Part shown: piece by piece, positions 1 to 8,183 of the stretch
How the letters are laid out: the number at the start of each line of letters is the position of its first letter
How positions within the stretch are numbered: the first letter of the stretch is position 1
NCBI GenBank assembly: GCA_027046415.1
Contig: JALTYW010000095.1
Span: 1 to 15,257 of the forward strand
Length of the DNA: 15,257 nucleotides
From: Sulfurovum sp.
GTDB taxonomy: Bacteria; Campylobacterota; Campylobacteria; Campylobacterales; Sulfurovaceae
Reading direction: 5' to 3'
Position numbers and translations under genes: made by a program
Notes under the pieces: generated by a model
Databases searched by the model: none
The model's input: the letters and a program-made list of their open reading frames with translations, nothing else
Told to the model about the DNA's origin: nothing

Positions 1-677
1 GTGATACAGATACAGATACGGATATTGATACAGATACGGATATTGACACAGATACAGATATAGATACGGACACCGATACGGATACCGACACTGATACAGA
101 TACGGACACTGATACGGATACAGATACAGATACCGACACTGATACAGATACGGATACGGACACGGACACCGATACGGATACTGATACGGATACTGATACG
201 GACAGTGATAGTGATAGCGACTCTGACAGTGACTCAGACAGCGATAGTGACTCGGATTCCGACAGCGACTCTGACAGTGACTCCGATTCGGATAGTGACA
301 GCGACAACGACTCTGATTCGGACAACGATAATGACTCAGACAATGACAATGATTCTGATACCGATAATGATGCAGAGCGCACAGTACGAAGTAGCAGAGA
401 GAGTGATGATGAGGAAGCAGAGGATAATGACGAAGAAAATGCAGAAGAGAGCGATAACGATTCTGATGATGATCAAGAAGAGAACAATGATGACGACAGC
501 AGCAATGAAGATGAAGGTAACGATGAAGAGAGTGATAATGACTCTGATGATGACCGAGGAGAAGAGAACAATGATGATGGTGGTAACGATGATGAAGGAG
601 ACAGCGGATCAGAGCCGGATGACAGCATAGAACCGGATATCGATACAGATCTTGATCCAGACCTTGGTGGCGCGTAA
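1..677 (+). CDS. Extremely acidic Asp-X repeat protein, C-terminal part (5' end outside window)
   Basis: An open frame runs from the first base (complete codons from position 3) to TAA at 675-677, giving 224 visible residues. The first 66 are almost pure Asp-Thr/Asp-Ile dipeptides, followed by about 17 Asp-Ser pairs, a mixed Asp-Ser/Asp-Asn stretch, then a tail of Asp, Glu, Asn, Ser and Gly ending near DLDPDLGGA. There is no Lys, His, Cys, Met or aromatic residue. The only positive charges are four Arg, three of them clustered in [10 protein letters not shown] (codons from about 372 to 401). Codon usage within repeats varies at third positions while amino acids stay fixed, which supports real coding. 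Stop and next start are 2 nt apart, so it is translationally coupled to the Mur ligase gene. Function is unknown: it could bind Ca2+, be a surface or matrix protein, or be the substrate of the neighbouring enzymes. The N-terminus and any signal peptide are not visible. Confidence 0.8.
   Translation, partial: DTDTDTDIDTDTDIDTDTDIDTDTDTDTDTDTDTDTDTDTDTDTDTDTDTDTDTDTDTDTDTDTDTDSDSDSDSDSDSDSDSDSDSDSDSDSDSDSDSDSDNDSDSDNDNDSDNDNDSDTDNDAERTVRSSRESDDEEAEDNDEENAEESDNDSDDDQEENNDDDSSNEDEGNDEESDNDSDDDRGEENNDDGGNDDEGDSGSEPDDSIEPDIDTDLDPDLGGA
3..200 (+). repeat. Hexanucleotide tandem repeat GAYACN coding for Asp-Thr
   Basis: About 33 copies of a six-base unit, GAT/GAC followed by ACN (a few ATT or ATA), sit in one frame. 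The unit length is a multiple of three, so gain or loss of copies would change protein length without breaking the frame. Imperfect third positions argue that the array is old or under amino-acid selection rather than a fresh expansion. Confidence 0.85.
201..305 (+). repeat. Degenerate Asp-Ser coding repeat
   Basis: The repeat switches sharply at 201 from GAY-ACN to GAY-AGY/TCN. Both Ser codon families (AGY and TCN) are used interchangeably. These cannot interconvert by one base change, so selection is probably acting on the Asp-Ser protein sequence. The repeat then decays into Asp-Asn/Asp-Ser towards about 370. Confidence 0.75.
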
Positions 678-679
678 CA

Positions 680-3076
680 ATGCCTGTGATACTCACGCCG
701 GATGAAATGGCAAATGCCACACAAGGCCGGTGGGAAAACCTCTCCGATGATTTAAAGATCGAAGAGGTTGAGTATCTGTTCCACTATCTGAAAAAAGGAG
801 ATCTGTTTGTTGTACGCAAGGCTACATGCAAAAAGGTCGATGCAGCCAAGCAAAAAGGTGTTTCGGCACTGCTTGCATCCTACGATTGCCACTTCAAAAC
901 CGATCTGCCCGTCTTGCGGGTTGAAAATACCTACAAAGCACTGAGGGCAATCGCCCTCGCTTCCAGAGAAAAAACAACACTCAAGAGTGTTTTGGTAACC
1001 GGGAGTTACGGAAAAACAGGCTTTAAAAACCACCTACATACAGTCATCAAAGAAATGTTCAACACCTATGCAAGGCGCTCCAGTGCCAACCGTATCCGGT
1101 CAACCTACTGCAACCTCGCATCCCTCAAACCCGAACATGAACTTCTCATCATCGAGCAGCCAATCACAGATCCATCCAAAGTAGCACGACGCGCCGCTTA
1201 CGTCCGCCCTGACATCTGTGTGCTTACCTCCATCGGTCATGAGCACATAGAACACTTTGGTACGGTGGAAAAGATCATAGAGACAAAAACAAAGATTGCG
1301 AAATCTCTCAAACCCGGAGGTAAATTTCTCATACCAAGAGATGACCCCTACTACAAGCAGATCAAAAAAGCGTTGGCAGCCTATGATCAGATCGATTTGC
1401 TGACCTTTGGAAGCCGCAGCAGCTGCAACGCAAGAGTGCTCTACCAAAAATACAGAGATTTCGGCTGGGATGTCATTGCAAAGATAGAAGAGCTCACTGT
1501 AGCCTACCACATCCCCTTTCCCGAAGTACATGAGCCGATCGCTTCACTGGCAGTGCTTCTTTGTGTTTACCACCTTGGAGGTGATGTCTACAAGGCAGCT
1601 GCACGTTTTCATACCTGCGACAACTTCAAAAGCAGCGGAACCTTTCTTCGTGCAACATACAAGGAAACACCATTTTTTCTTTATGACCAGAGCCACAGAG
1701 GCGGCATGGAGGGGTATGCACAGTTTTTCAAAACACTTCGGCACCTTCAGCCCAAAGGAAATGGGCGAAAGGTTGTTGTCACTTCTGCCTTTGTCGATGA
1801 TGCGGACGGAGAGATAGAGATGCTGGACATCCCCTCCCTGAGATCACTCATGTCAGAAGCAGGTATCGATCTGCTCTACAGTGTCGAAAAGTTCAAACTC
1901 CACAAGCATGTTGTCCCTGACAATATTGTGTGGCAGATGCATGCTGACGTGCCAGTTTCTCTCTGCAGCCATCTGCTCTCCATCATTCAAGAAAACGATA
2001 TCCTATGCATTAAAGGGATCTTTGAGAGCACCCTGCCCGAGCTGGTCAGGTGTATCAAAAAACATCGAGATATCCATATCGAAGCGCTTGAACACCATGA
2101 CACCATGCAGCAACAATGGCATGCGCTTCAGGGACTCAAACCCATAAATTTCTCCGACAAGTCCCGTTTTATGGATGCTGCACAGCGCGCGCAGAAAAAC
2201 AACTGGATATCCTTTTTCCCTTTTTTGCTCTTTTGGAGTTTTTCTCCTAAACGTGAACTTTTTATCGAAACGTTTGAAGGGTCGGTCTGTATCTATCTGT
2301 TTCGTCGTTTTGGACAACAAAAACCTCCGTCCCTGCAGCTTTTGATGCCCCCCATGCCCCTATGCAAGCCCGCGCTTGAACACGGATACCGACGGCTTTT
2401 TGCGATGAGAGGAAAGGATTTTGGTACAATACTCTGGGTAGATGAAGATGAAAAAACACTGCTTGCAGATGTAACCCCAGACCATATCCAAGTAGAACTC
2501 AACCCAAGAGGGGTAGACGAGTTTCTTTTTGAGCCCTCACGTTACCAGGATCTGTCTGGAAAAGCATTCAGGCATCTGAGACAGAACCTGTATCAGATGG
2601 ATAAGTATGAAAACCTTCATATTGAACCGTACAGCCAAAAGTACTATCAGCCCTGTATCGCACTTTTGGAAAAGTGGGAAAGTGTGCAAGGTGAGAAATA
2701 TGATCATCTTGAAGACATCTCCTACACCAGACACTGCCTGAAATTTTCTGACAGATTTGAAGATGAAGTGCTGTTTGGCATCGTCGTTCTTATAAACAAC
2801 AGTGTAGCAGCTTTTGGTTTTGCCGGAAAAATACGGGAGGACGTCGGCTCACTCTTTATTGGCAAACATGACCCGGATATAAAAGGCGCATTCGACTATA
2901 TGAAGTTCCATCTGCTGTTGAAGATGCAAGCATATAAATATGTCAACGACTCCTATGCACTCAGTGAAGGGATGGCATTTAGCAAACGGATGTTCCGTCC
3001 AGTTCGTATGCTTGCACAGTACAGCGCAAAAATCAAAAAGGATTCCCATGAAGATGCCATCGACCTTATCTCATAA
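680..3076 (+). CDS. MurF-like amide ligase fused to DUF2156 (LPG-synthase C-like) domain
   Basis: This is a 798-residue protein. Residues about 5-80 resemble the MurF N-terminal substrate domain (KKGDLFVVR). Residues 100-460 are a Mur ligase core: P-loop VTGSYGKTG at 106-114, the ICVLTSIGHEHIEHFG segment at 179-194 in place of the family DHLD motif, K203 at the usual carbamylated-lysine position, and YDQSHR at 335-340 where MurC-F have DYAHNP. The family forms amide or peptide bonds from ATP, a carboxylate and an amine through an acyl phosphate. Residues about 490-785 fit DUF2156/COG4866, the C-terminal GNAT-like domain of phosphatidylglycerol lysyltransferases, ending in YVNDSYALSEGMAFSK and a xxRPVRML segment. 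Such domains often take amino acids from aminoacyl-tRNA. No membrane segments are seen, so it is probably cytoplasmic. ATG lies 2 nt after the preceding stop with only a weak ribosome site, implying coupling. Domain calls are firm; substrate is unknown. Confidence 0.88.
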   Translation: MPVILTPDEMANATQGRWENLSDDLKIEEVEYLFHYLKKGDLFVVRKATCKKVDAAKQKGVSALLASYDCHFKTDLPVLRVENTYKALRAIALASREKTTLKSVLVTGSYGKTGFKNHLHTVIKEMFNTYARRSSANRIRSTYCNLASLKPEHELLIIEQPITDPSKVARRAAYVRPDICVLTSIGHEHIEHFGTVEKIIETKTKIAKSLKPGGKFLIPRDDPYYKQIKKALAAYDQIDLLTFGSRSSCNARVLYQKYRDFGWDVIAKIEELTVAYHIPFPEVHEPIASLAVLLCVYHLGGDVYKAAARFHTCDNFKSSGTFLRATYKETPFFLYDQSHRGGMEGYAQFFKTLRHLQPKGNGRKVVVTSAFVDDADGEIEMLDIPSLRSLMSEAGIDLLYSVEKFKLHKHVVPDNIVWQMHADVPVSLCSHLLSIIQENDILCIKGIFESTLPELVRCIKKHRDIHIEALEHHDTMQQQWHALQGLKPINFSDKSRFMDAAQRAQKNNWISFFPFLLFWSFSPKRELFIETFEGSVCIYLFRRFGQQKPPSLQLLMPPMPLCKPALEHGYRRLFAMRGKDFGTILWVDEDEKTLLADVTPDHIQVELNPRGVDEFLFEPSRYQDLSGKAFRHLRQNLYQMDKYENLHIEPYSQKYYQPCIALLEKWESVQGEKYDHLEDISYTRHCLKFSDRFEDEVLFGIVVLINNSVAAFGFAGKIREDVGSLFIGKHDPDIKGAFDYMKFHLLLKMQAYKYVNDSYALSEGMAFSKRMFRPVRMLAQYSAKIKKDSHEDAIDLIS

Positions 3077-6000
3077 TGGTCATCCTATAGAGGAGAAAAC
3101 CTTTTTCAATGCACTGCGCCGCATGTTGTCCGGCAACACGACACCGCTTGCCATACCTTCAGCATGGGAAGCCTCCTTTGACCCCTCTTTCTCACAAACC
3201 TATATCACACTCTTCGAAGAGGGGTTGAAGCCTCTAAGGTGGGGGACAAGAAGAGAAAGCCTTTTGAGATCAGTGCTCAGAATCGTTCAGCGTCTCAAAG
3301 AGCATGAACGCTTTGCTGCGTTTCACCCCGAGAACGCAGATCGCTGCCGGATCATGCTCGAGTTCGTCTATGAAACAAGACCGTGCAACATCCGAAACCT
3401 GACCACCATGAAATTTACAAAAGACCGTTTTGAACCGGGGGTCAGCGGTCTGAAAGCTGTGTATGGCAACGATGTCCGGTTTTTCATGCCCACCGATGCC
3501 GTCACACACTCTGTCATGAGCGTCAATCAACTGCTTCATTTCCTCTCCAAACGTTTCGGTATCTCCAAAGAGACAAAAAGCATATCAGAACGTGTCCACA
3601 GGATGCGCCGACTTCCCATTACCTACTTTCACATCAGAAGCCATGCATGGATAAGCTACAAAGAAGAGGTGCTGCCTATGCATAGAGGTCTGCCTCCCAC
3701 CCCGAAACTTTCTCAAAAACAACTCTACAATGATACACAGAAGGCACTTGAGTGGGTTGTTAGAAACCAAAAAGAGGATGGAAGTTTCACCTACTATTAC
3801 GATCCTGTTACAGACAGCTATGTCGACTTTGCACACCCCCGGATGCGCTCTCCTCTTTACAACAATATCCTGCGCCACAGCGGTGGAACGATTACCCTGC
3901 TTCAAGGGTATGCACAGTTTAAAGAGAAACGCTATCTTCAAGCAGCAAAACGGAGTATAGACTTTTTTGTCAGTACACTTCGTGAACATACATTTCAAGG
4001 AGAGTACGCCTGCTACCCATACTTCAACAAAAAAGTAAAACTTGGCGGCGCGGGCATCGGACTTGTCGCTTTGATGCAGTACAGATCTCTCAGCCAAGAC
4101 AGACAGTATGACAAATATATTGAGGGGCTTGTACGGCATCTGCTCTCACGCATCGATGAAACTGGAGAGATGATAGGCTACTATATCCATCCAAAATACA
4201 ATGGAGGCAAGCCTATCATTTCACCTGACCCTGAAACCGAAAAAGCACTTTTTTCATTTTACTATCCCGGAGAAGCCCTGCTTGGACTCGCCCTCTTCTA
4301 CCGGGACTACGATACCGATGACACTGAACTGAAAAAAGCGGTTTTCACACAAAGCCGAAAAGCGATGGATTTTCTTATCGATGTCCGTCCGAAAAAATAC
4401 AGCCACCTTTTTGAACCCCTCCCCTCCGATGCATGGCTTATGCAAGCCGTTGAGCAGTGGCATACAGTAGCAGGCTTTACGCAACAGAAAGATATTGATT
4501 TTGTCTTTGATGATGCGCAGCGTATGTTCGACCATATGTATCAGGACTACAACACATTTGATGAAACAAAAGATTATATTGGCGGATTTTACTACAGCTA
4601 TGGAGACCACGTCTATCATGATACATCAAGGAATGAAGGGGTGGTTGCAGCCTACTATCTTGCAAAACAGCTTGGTGACCAAAAGCGGGCTACCTACATC
4701 ATGACCCACATGCTGCGCTCTGCTCAAGGTCTGATGTTGACATACCATTCGGAGCGTTCCGCCTATGCCCATCTATTCCCAAAAAAGAGCATCGGCACTT
4801 TCCGCTTCAAACTGACACGCCAGTGGATACGTATCGACTCCATACAGCATGCCGTCTGCTTTCTTCTTCGCCTCTGCAAAACCGGCTTTACTGCATCGGA
4901 CATATCGCTGTCTGAGCGTACAAAAGGCTATATTGACGGCTATGAGATCCTGCACCATATCGACAAAAGCGGCTTTAGTGATGTCTACCTTGTACAAAAA
5001 CATGGCAGTGGGCAAAAACAGGTCATGAAGCGTCTGATAAACCCAAAGCTGAATATCGACTTTATCCGTTCTGAAATACACATCATGGAGCAACTTGACT
5101 GTACCGACAGCATTCCCCGTTTCTACGGCTATCACCGCTACAGTGACGGCAGCTATTTTCTCTTCGACTATATCGAGGGAGAACGCCTCAACAGATATAT
5201 CAAACGCTTTGGAACATTGTCAGAGGAGGAGGCACTCTCTTTTCTTGAAACGATGTCCCGGCTTCTTGGCGTATGTGAAAAGAAAAACATCTTGCATCTG
5301 GATATCAAAACCGGCAATATCATGTATAACGGAAACACATTTACACTTATTGACTGGGGGCTTGCCGTACAGAAGAGGCAAACACCGACATACCATCTTA
5401 AAGGCAATCCCATCTACTTTCCGCCGGAGACATACTATGGATACCGCAACAGCGCAGCAGACATCTATGCAGTAGGCTGTACTCTCTATGAGATATTGAC
5501 AGGAGAAAGAATCTTTGGCTTGCGCAAGGCTGATTCACTGATCAAAAAGATGTATTGCCATCAGTACTGCTACCCTGATCTTACCAAAATAAGTTCACCG
5601 AAACTGCGTACCATTTTGATGCAAATGCTGGATAAAAATCCCGATACCCGCCTTCAACGCGATGCACTCGACCGGCTTCTCCAAAAGCATGAAAAGGCGT
5701 TCAATATGCCAAACCCTCTGCCACCCTGTACTGTTTTGGAAAATGATGCACTGATGCTCGGGAAGATGGTTGATGATAAACTACCCTATGCTTTGCTTTT
5801 AAAAGTACGTAACATGCTGGTGGAACATCATGACTACTCGCTTGATGAAATACTTACACCACTAACATCAGCTGCCCGGTATCTTCCCGAGGCGGATACC
5901 CTGCTTGGGATACTCTATTTTGAACACAGAAAATACAAAGAGGCTTTCAAACACCTTCTTGTAGCCAAAAATGTACCTGATGCAAAAGCCGCCTACTACC

Positions 6001-6119
6001 TCTTTTTTATCTACAGACACGGACTTCAAACGGAGCGCGATCTGCAAAAAGCCTACTACTGGCTTGAAAAAGCCCGCCAAAGAGGCTACAAAATACCAAA
6101 AGGTGCATCCCATGGGTAA
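3048..6119 (+). CDS. AMMECR1-like (?) / alpha-alpha toroid / Ser-Thr kinase / Sel1-repeat multidomain protein
   Basis: This is a 1023-residue protein. ATG 3048 is chosen because AAGGA lies 5 nt upstream; ATG 3054 is an alternative. It overlaps the previous gene by 29 nt. Residues about 60-175 loosely follow AMMECR1 order (HERFAAF, then PGVSGLKAVYG, then FFMP), tentative. Residues about 220-612 form an alpha/alpha-toroid like six-hairpin glycosidases or prenyl-cyclase folds (QKEDGSFTYYYDP, LGGAGIGLVALM, FYYPGEALLGLALFYR). The Cys and Cys-His zinc ligands of LanC are not seen. Residues about 630-880 are a Hanks-type kinase that looks active: glycine-loop remnant DKSGFSDV, K661, E676, HLDIKTGN (D752, N757), DWG for DFG (769-771), PPE for APE, and D805. 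Residues 945-1014 contain two Sel1/TPR-like repeats. No signal peptide or membrane span is evident. It may phosphorylate or dock partner proteins of the locus; its substrate is unknown. Confidence 0.85.
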   Translation: MKMPSTLSHNGHPIEEKTFFNALRRMLSGNTTPLAIPSAWEASFDPSFSQTYITLFEEGLKPLRWGTRRESLLRSVLRIVQRLKEHERFAAFHPENADRCRIMLEFVYETRPCNIRNLTTMKFTKDRFEPGVSGLKAVYGNDVRFFMPTDAVTHSVMSVNQLLHFLSKRFGISKETKSISERVHRMRRLPITYFHIRSHAWISYKEEVLPMHRGLPPTPKLSQKQLYNDTQKALEWVVRNQKEDGSFTYYYDPVTDSYVDFAHPRMRSPLYNNILRHSGGTITLLQGYAQFKEKRYLQAAKRSIDFFVSTLREHTFQGEYACYPYFNKKVKLGGAGIGLVALMQYRSLSQDRQYDKYIEGLVRHLLSRIDETGEMIGYYIHPKYNGGKPIISPDPETEKALFSFYYPGEALLGLALFYRDYDTDDTELKKAVFTQSRKAMDFLIDVRPKKYSHLFEPLPSDAWLMQAVEQWHTVAGFTQQKDIDFVFDDAQRMFDHMYQDYNTFDETKDYIGGFYYSYGDHVYHDTSRNEGVVAAYYLAKQLGDQKRATYIMTHMLRSAQGLMLTYHSERSAYAHLFPKKSIGTFRFKLTRQWIRIDSIQHAVCFLLRLCKTGFTASDISLSERTKGYIDGYEILHHIDKSGFSDVYLVQKHGSGQKQVMKRLINPKLNIDFIRSEIHIMEQLDCTDSIPRFYGYHRYSDGSYFLFDYIEGERLNRYIKRFGTLSEEEALSFLETMSRLLGVCEKKNILHLDIKTGNIMYNGNTFTLIDWGLAVQKRQTPTYHLKGNPIYFPPETYYGYRNSAADIYAVGCTLYEILTGERIFGLRKADSLIKKMYCHQYCYPDLTKISSPKLRTILMQMLDKNPDTRLQRDALDRLLQKHEKAFNMPNPLPPCTVLENDALMLGKMVDDKLPYALLLKVRNMLVEHHDYSLDEILTPLTSAARYLPEADTLLGILYFEHRKYKEAFKHLLVAKNVPDAKAAYYLFFIYRHGLQTERDLQKAYYWLEKARQRGYKIPKGASHG

Positions 6120-7125
6120 ATATCTTCTGAGTATACTGCTTCTCTTTACACTGGTACATGCTGACTGGAAAAGGCAGCGTGAAGCGTTGGATCAGGTCTA
6201 TAAAAGCGGAATATTTCGCATTTTCTATACACTCAGGGGAGCAGATGCCCTGCCTTTACAAAAACGGAAAGACAGCAACCACAACGGTGTACCTGACTAT
6301 GTTGAAGATATTGCCTTGCAGCTTCAGACCGCTGACCTCATCTACAACAAGATACTTGGATTTACCCACCCTTTACAAAACAGCAGATACATAAACCGCG
6401 CCAAAGGCATTGACATCCATCTGCTGCATATGCCCAGTAAACACGGTTCTACAGGAGATGCCATAACATCCTACCGCTATCGCTACATTGCTGTCGAAAA
6501 CTATCCAGTACTAAGTATCAAGATAGCCAATAACCTGCGTCCGGGAACACGTACTCCGGCACATGAGCTTTTTCATGTCTATCAGAACGGATACACCATG
6601 TTCAAAAACCGCTGGTTCACAGAAGGAACAGCACGCTGGTCTGAGTTCGCACTCAAAAAAGGCAAAGCACCTGAACATCCTCTGCCATACAACAGCAACG
6701 CGCTAAAGTCGCTCACAGAGCAAACCTACGGTGCAAAATATTTTTGGAACAGAGTTGCCCGGCTATGCGGTACAGTACACCGGTTCCCTCTGCCTGATGC
6801 ACTTCTCTCTTTGCGCTACATAGCGCTTAAAAAACCTGTCGTTGAAGATACATCTATAGATGGATACGATTTTATGCGACGTTTTTTCAACATGCTCGAT
6901 GAGGCAGATGCCATAGCATCAAAAAAACGGGGTATATCCGAATATATGTGGCGAGAATCCCTGCAAAAATCTCCTAAGAACAACCCCTATATTCTCTGGG
7001 CGCTGCGCCAAACCATTGAAACATTTGAGTGTAAAAAAATCCCAGAGGTTAGAAAATTCACTGACACAGTTGACCAATACCTGAAAGCGCAGGCATTTCA
7101 GTTAAAAAGCGGATACTCAAAGTAG
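6112..7125 (+). CDS. Secreted HExxH metalloprotease, MXAN_6640-like
   Basis: This is a 337-residue protein. The start at 6112 gives a clear signal peptide (MGKYLLSILLLFTLVHA, cleavage near 17) and has AAGG 8 nt upstream. It overlaps the preceding stop by 8 nt. Residues 54-63 (DSNHNGVPDY) resemble a thrombospondin type-3 calcium motif. HELFH at 151-155 followed by E171 in FTEGTARW gives the two His, catalytic Glu and third Glu ligand of a gluzincin-type zinc peptidase. The combination of a DxNxNGxPDY motif, an AHExFH site and an EGTAxW segment is typical of proteins named MXAN_6640-family putative metalloproteases. It likely acts in the periplasm or outside the cell and may process the acidic repeat protein of the same operon (inference). 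The last 28 bases overlap the convergent CapA-like gene. Confidence 0.85.
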   Translation: MGKYLLSILLLFTLVHADWKRQREALDQVYKSGIFRIFYTLRGADALPLQKRKDSNHNGVPDYVEDIALQLQTADLIYNKILGFTHPLQNSRYINRAKGIDIHLLHMPSKHGSTGDAITSYRYRYIAVENYPVLSIKIANNLRPGTRTPAHELFHVYQNGYTMFKNRWFTEGTARWSEFALKKGKAPEHPLPYNSNALKSLTEQTYGAKYFWNRVARLCGTVHRFPLPDALLSLRYIALKKPVVEDTSIDGYDFMRRFFNMLDEADAIASKKRGISEYMWRESLQKSPKNNPYILWALRQTIETFECKKIPEVRKFTDTVDQYLKAQAFQLKSGYSK

Positions 7126-8183
7126 TACCCGAACCTGTCCTCATCATATGTGACATATTCATCAAAGAGTGCCATGTCAAAATGGTGTCCTCGTAGGATC
7201 ATCTTAACATGTTCAAACTCCCTCTTCTCTACGAATCTGGGTGTAAAATCGGTACTTAAATTCCCTGTGACAATGGGATAGAGCATCATTTTTTTCCTCA
7301 GCTCCCCCGCCTCCTCATAGACATGCAAACGGGCAATAAAACTGTATGGAGGAAGATTTCGGCGCTGGTACTCACCATCTCCGTTCAAGAGAAAGTTCCC
7401 TATGCTGTAAACAATCAGTCTCTTTCTGTAATACTCGACCTCCTGTATCATATGTGCACTGTGTCCCACGATCAAATCAACGCCTGCACGAATCAGCTCT
7501 TCACCTTGCCTCTGCTGCTTGAAAGTACGCCAGACATAGTTCGGTCCCCAATGAGGTGAAAGTATGAAATAGCGCTGGGCATCATCGGCTTTTACTGCTT
7601 CAACCTGTGCAGTGATCTGTTTGAGATTTAGCGCATTGACACCAATTATGTTCTCCTTTGCGTAAAACCCGTACGCATCGGATAGTTTCCCATAATTGTA
7701 TGCCGATACAATCGCAGCTTTAAAATCAATATTGCCGCACCGTTTTTCAAAAAGCAAAGGCTTGGCTGCCTCTTTCTTGTTCCGTCCTGCACCAATATAC
7801 CTGATACCGGCACGATGCAGCGTTTCCATCGTATCCATCAATCCCGCTTTGCCATAATCGACCGTATGGTTATTCGCCAGCATCACAGTCGAGACGGATA
7901 CAGCTTTAAGCGCAGCAATCGTCCCCTCTTCTTTTGCCGCATAGAGATGTTTCTTCTCGCTTCCCTCTAAAGGAGAATGGGCAATATCGGTAATGGCACA
8001 CTCCAAATTGACAATCACTTCATCAGCATCACAAAGCATCGCTTCAAACTGCCTGCCAAAATGAAGATAGCCCTTCTCTTCAAGGACATTGTGTTTTCCT
8101 TTTTTCGCACGCAGCTGCATGTGCCATTCACCAAAGTAGGTATCTCCAAGAAAAAAGATATCGGCATGTTTATCTGACTTCAT
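7098..8183 (-). CDS. CapA-family (poly-gamma-glutamate type) metallophosphatase-like protein
   Basis: This is a 361-residue protein. ATG 8181-8183 is preferred over an upstream in-frame ATG at 8214-8216 because GGAG lies 6 nt before it. It has all the conserved PGA_cap blocks: GDTYFGEW with D14, NLE at 59-61, ANNHTVDYG at 103-111, SPHWGPNY with H211, GHSAHMIQEVE at 240-250 and YSIGNF at 259-264. These residues form a calcineurin-like dinuclear metal site. CapA of Bacillus is membrane-anchored and works with CapB and CapC in poly-gamma-glutamate production. No N-terminal anchor is seen here, so this copy may be cytoplasmic. The start overlaps the end of the upstream Mur ligase gene by 14 nt, so the two are co-translated. 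Its 3' end overlaps the convergent protease gene. Confidence 0.88.
   Translation of the reverse strand: MKSDKHADIFFLGDTYFGEWHMQLRAKKGKHNVLEEKGYLHFGRQFEAMLCDADEVIVNLECAITDIAHSPLEGSEKKHLYAAKEEGTIAALKAVSVSTVMLANNHTVDYGKAGLMDTMETLHRAGIRYIGAGRNKKEAAKPLLFEKRCGNIDFKAAIVSAYNYGKLSDAYGFYAKENIIGVNALNLKQITAQVEAVKADDAQRYFILSPHWGPNYVWRTFKQQRQGEELIRAGVDLIVGHSAHMIQEVEYYRKRLIVYSIGNFLLNGDGEYQRRNLPPYSFIARLHVYEEAGELRKKMMLYPIVTGNLSTDFTPRFVEKREFEHVKMILRGHHFDMALFDEYVTYDEDRFGYYFEYPLFN

Noticed and set aside
1..300. Tandem repeats that could suggest a CRISPR array or replication iterons
   Set aside because: The unit is 6 nt with no spacers, and it keeps a perfect Asp-X coding pattern with synonymous variation.
205..630. 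Frame-shifted open frame rich in Met, Thr and Ile over the Asp repeat
   Set aside because: It is a shadow of the six-base repeat in another frame; the Asp-X frame is continuous from the window edge and ends neatly before the next gene.
1100..1531. Antisense open frame of 143 codons within the Mur ligase gene
   Set aside because: It has no recognisable domain or ribosome site and lies entirely over a well-supported ligase core.
2940..3047. Longer N-terminus of the toroid-kinase protein
   Set aside because: It would overlap the DUF2156 domain by more than 130 nt; ATG 3048 with AAGGA is better placed.
3585..4139. Antisense open frame of 184 codons within the toroid region
   Set aside because: It has no family features; the plus-strand frame is a continuous 1023-residue protein with clear domains.
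3708..4880. LanC cyclase domain
   Set aside because: The toroid-like repeats are present but the Cys and Cys-His zinc ligands of LanC are missing, so only an alpha/alpha-toroid is claimed.
5971..6111. Longer N-terminal extension of the metalloprotease
   Set aside because: It would lie over the coding end of the kinase gene and bury a clear signal peptide; the start at 6112 has a good ribosome site.
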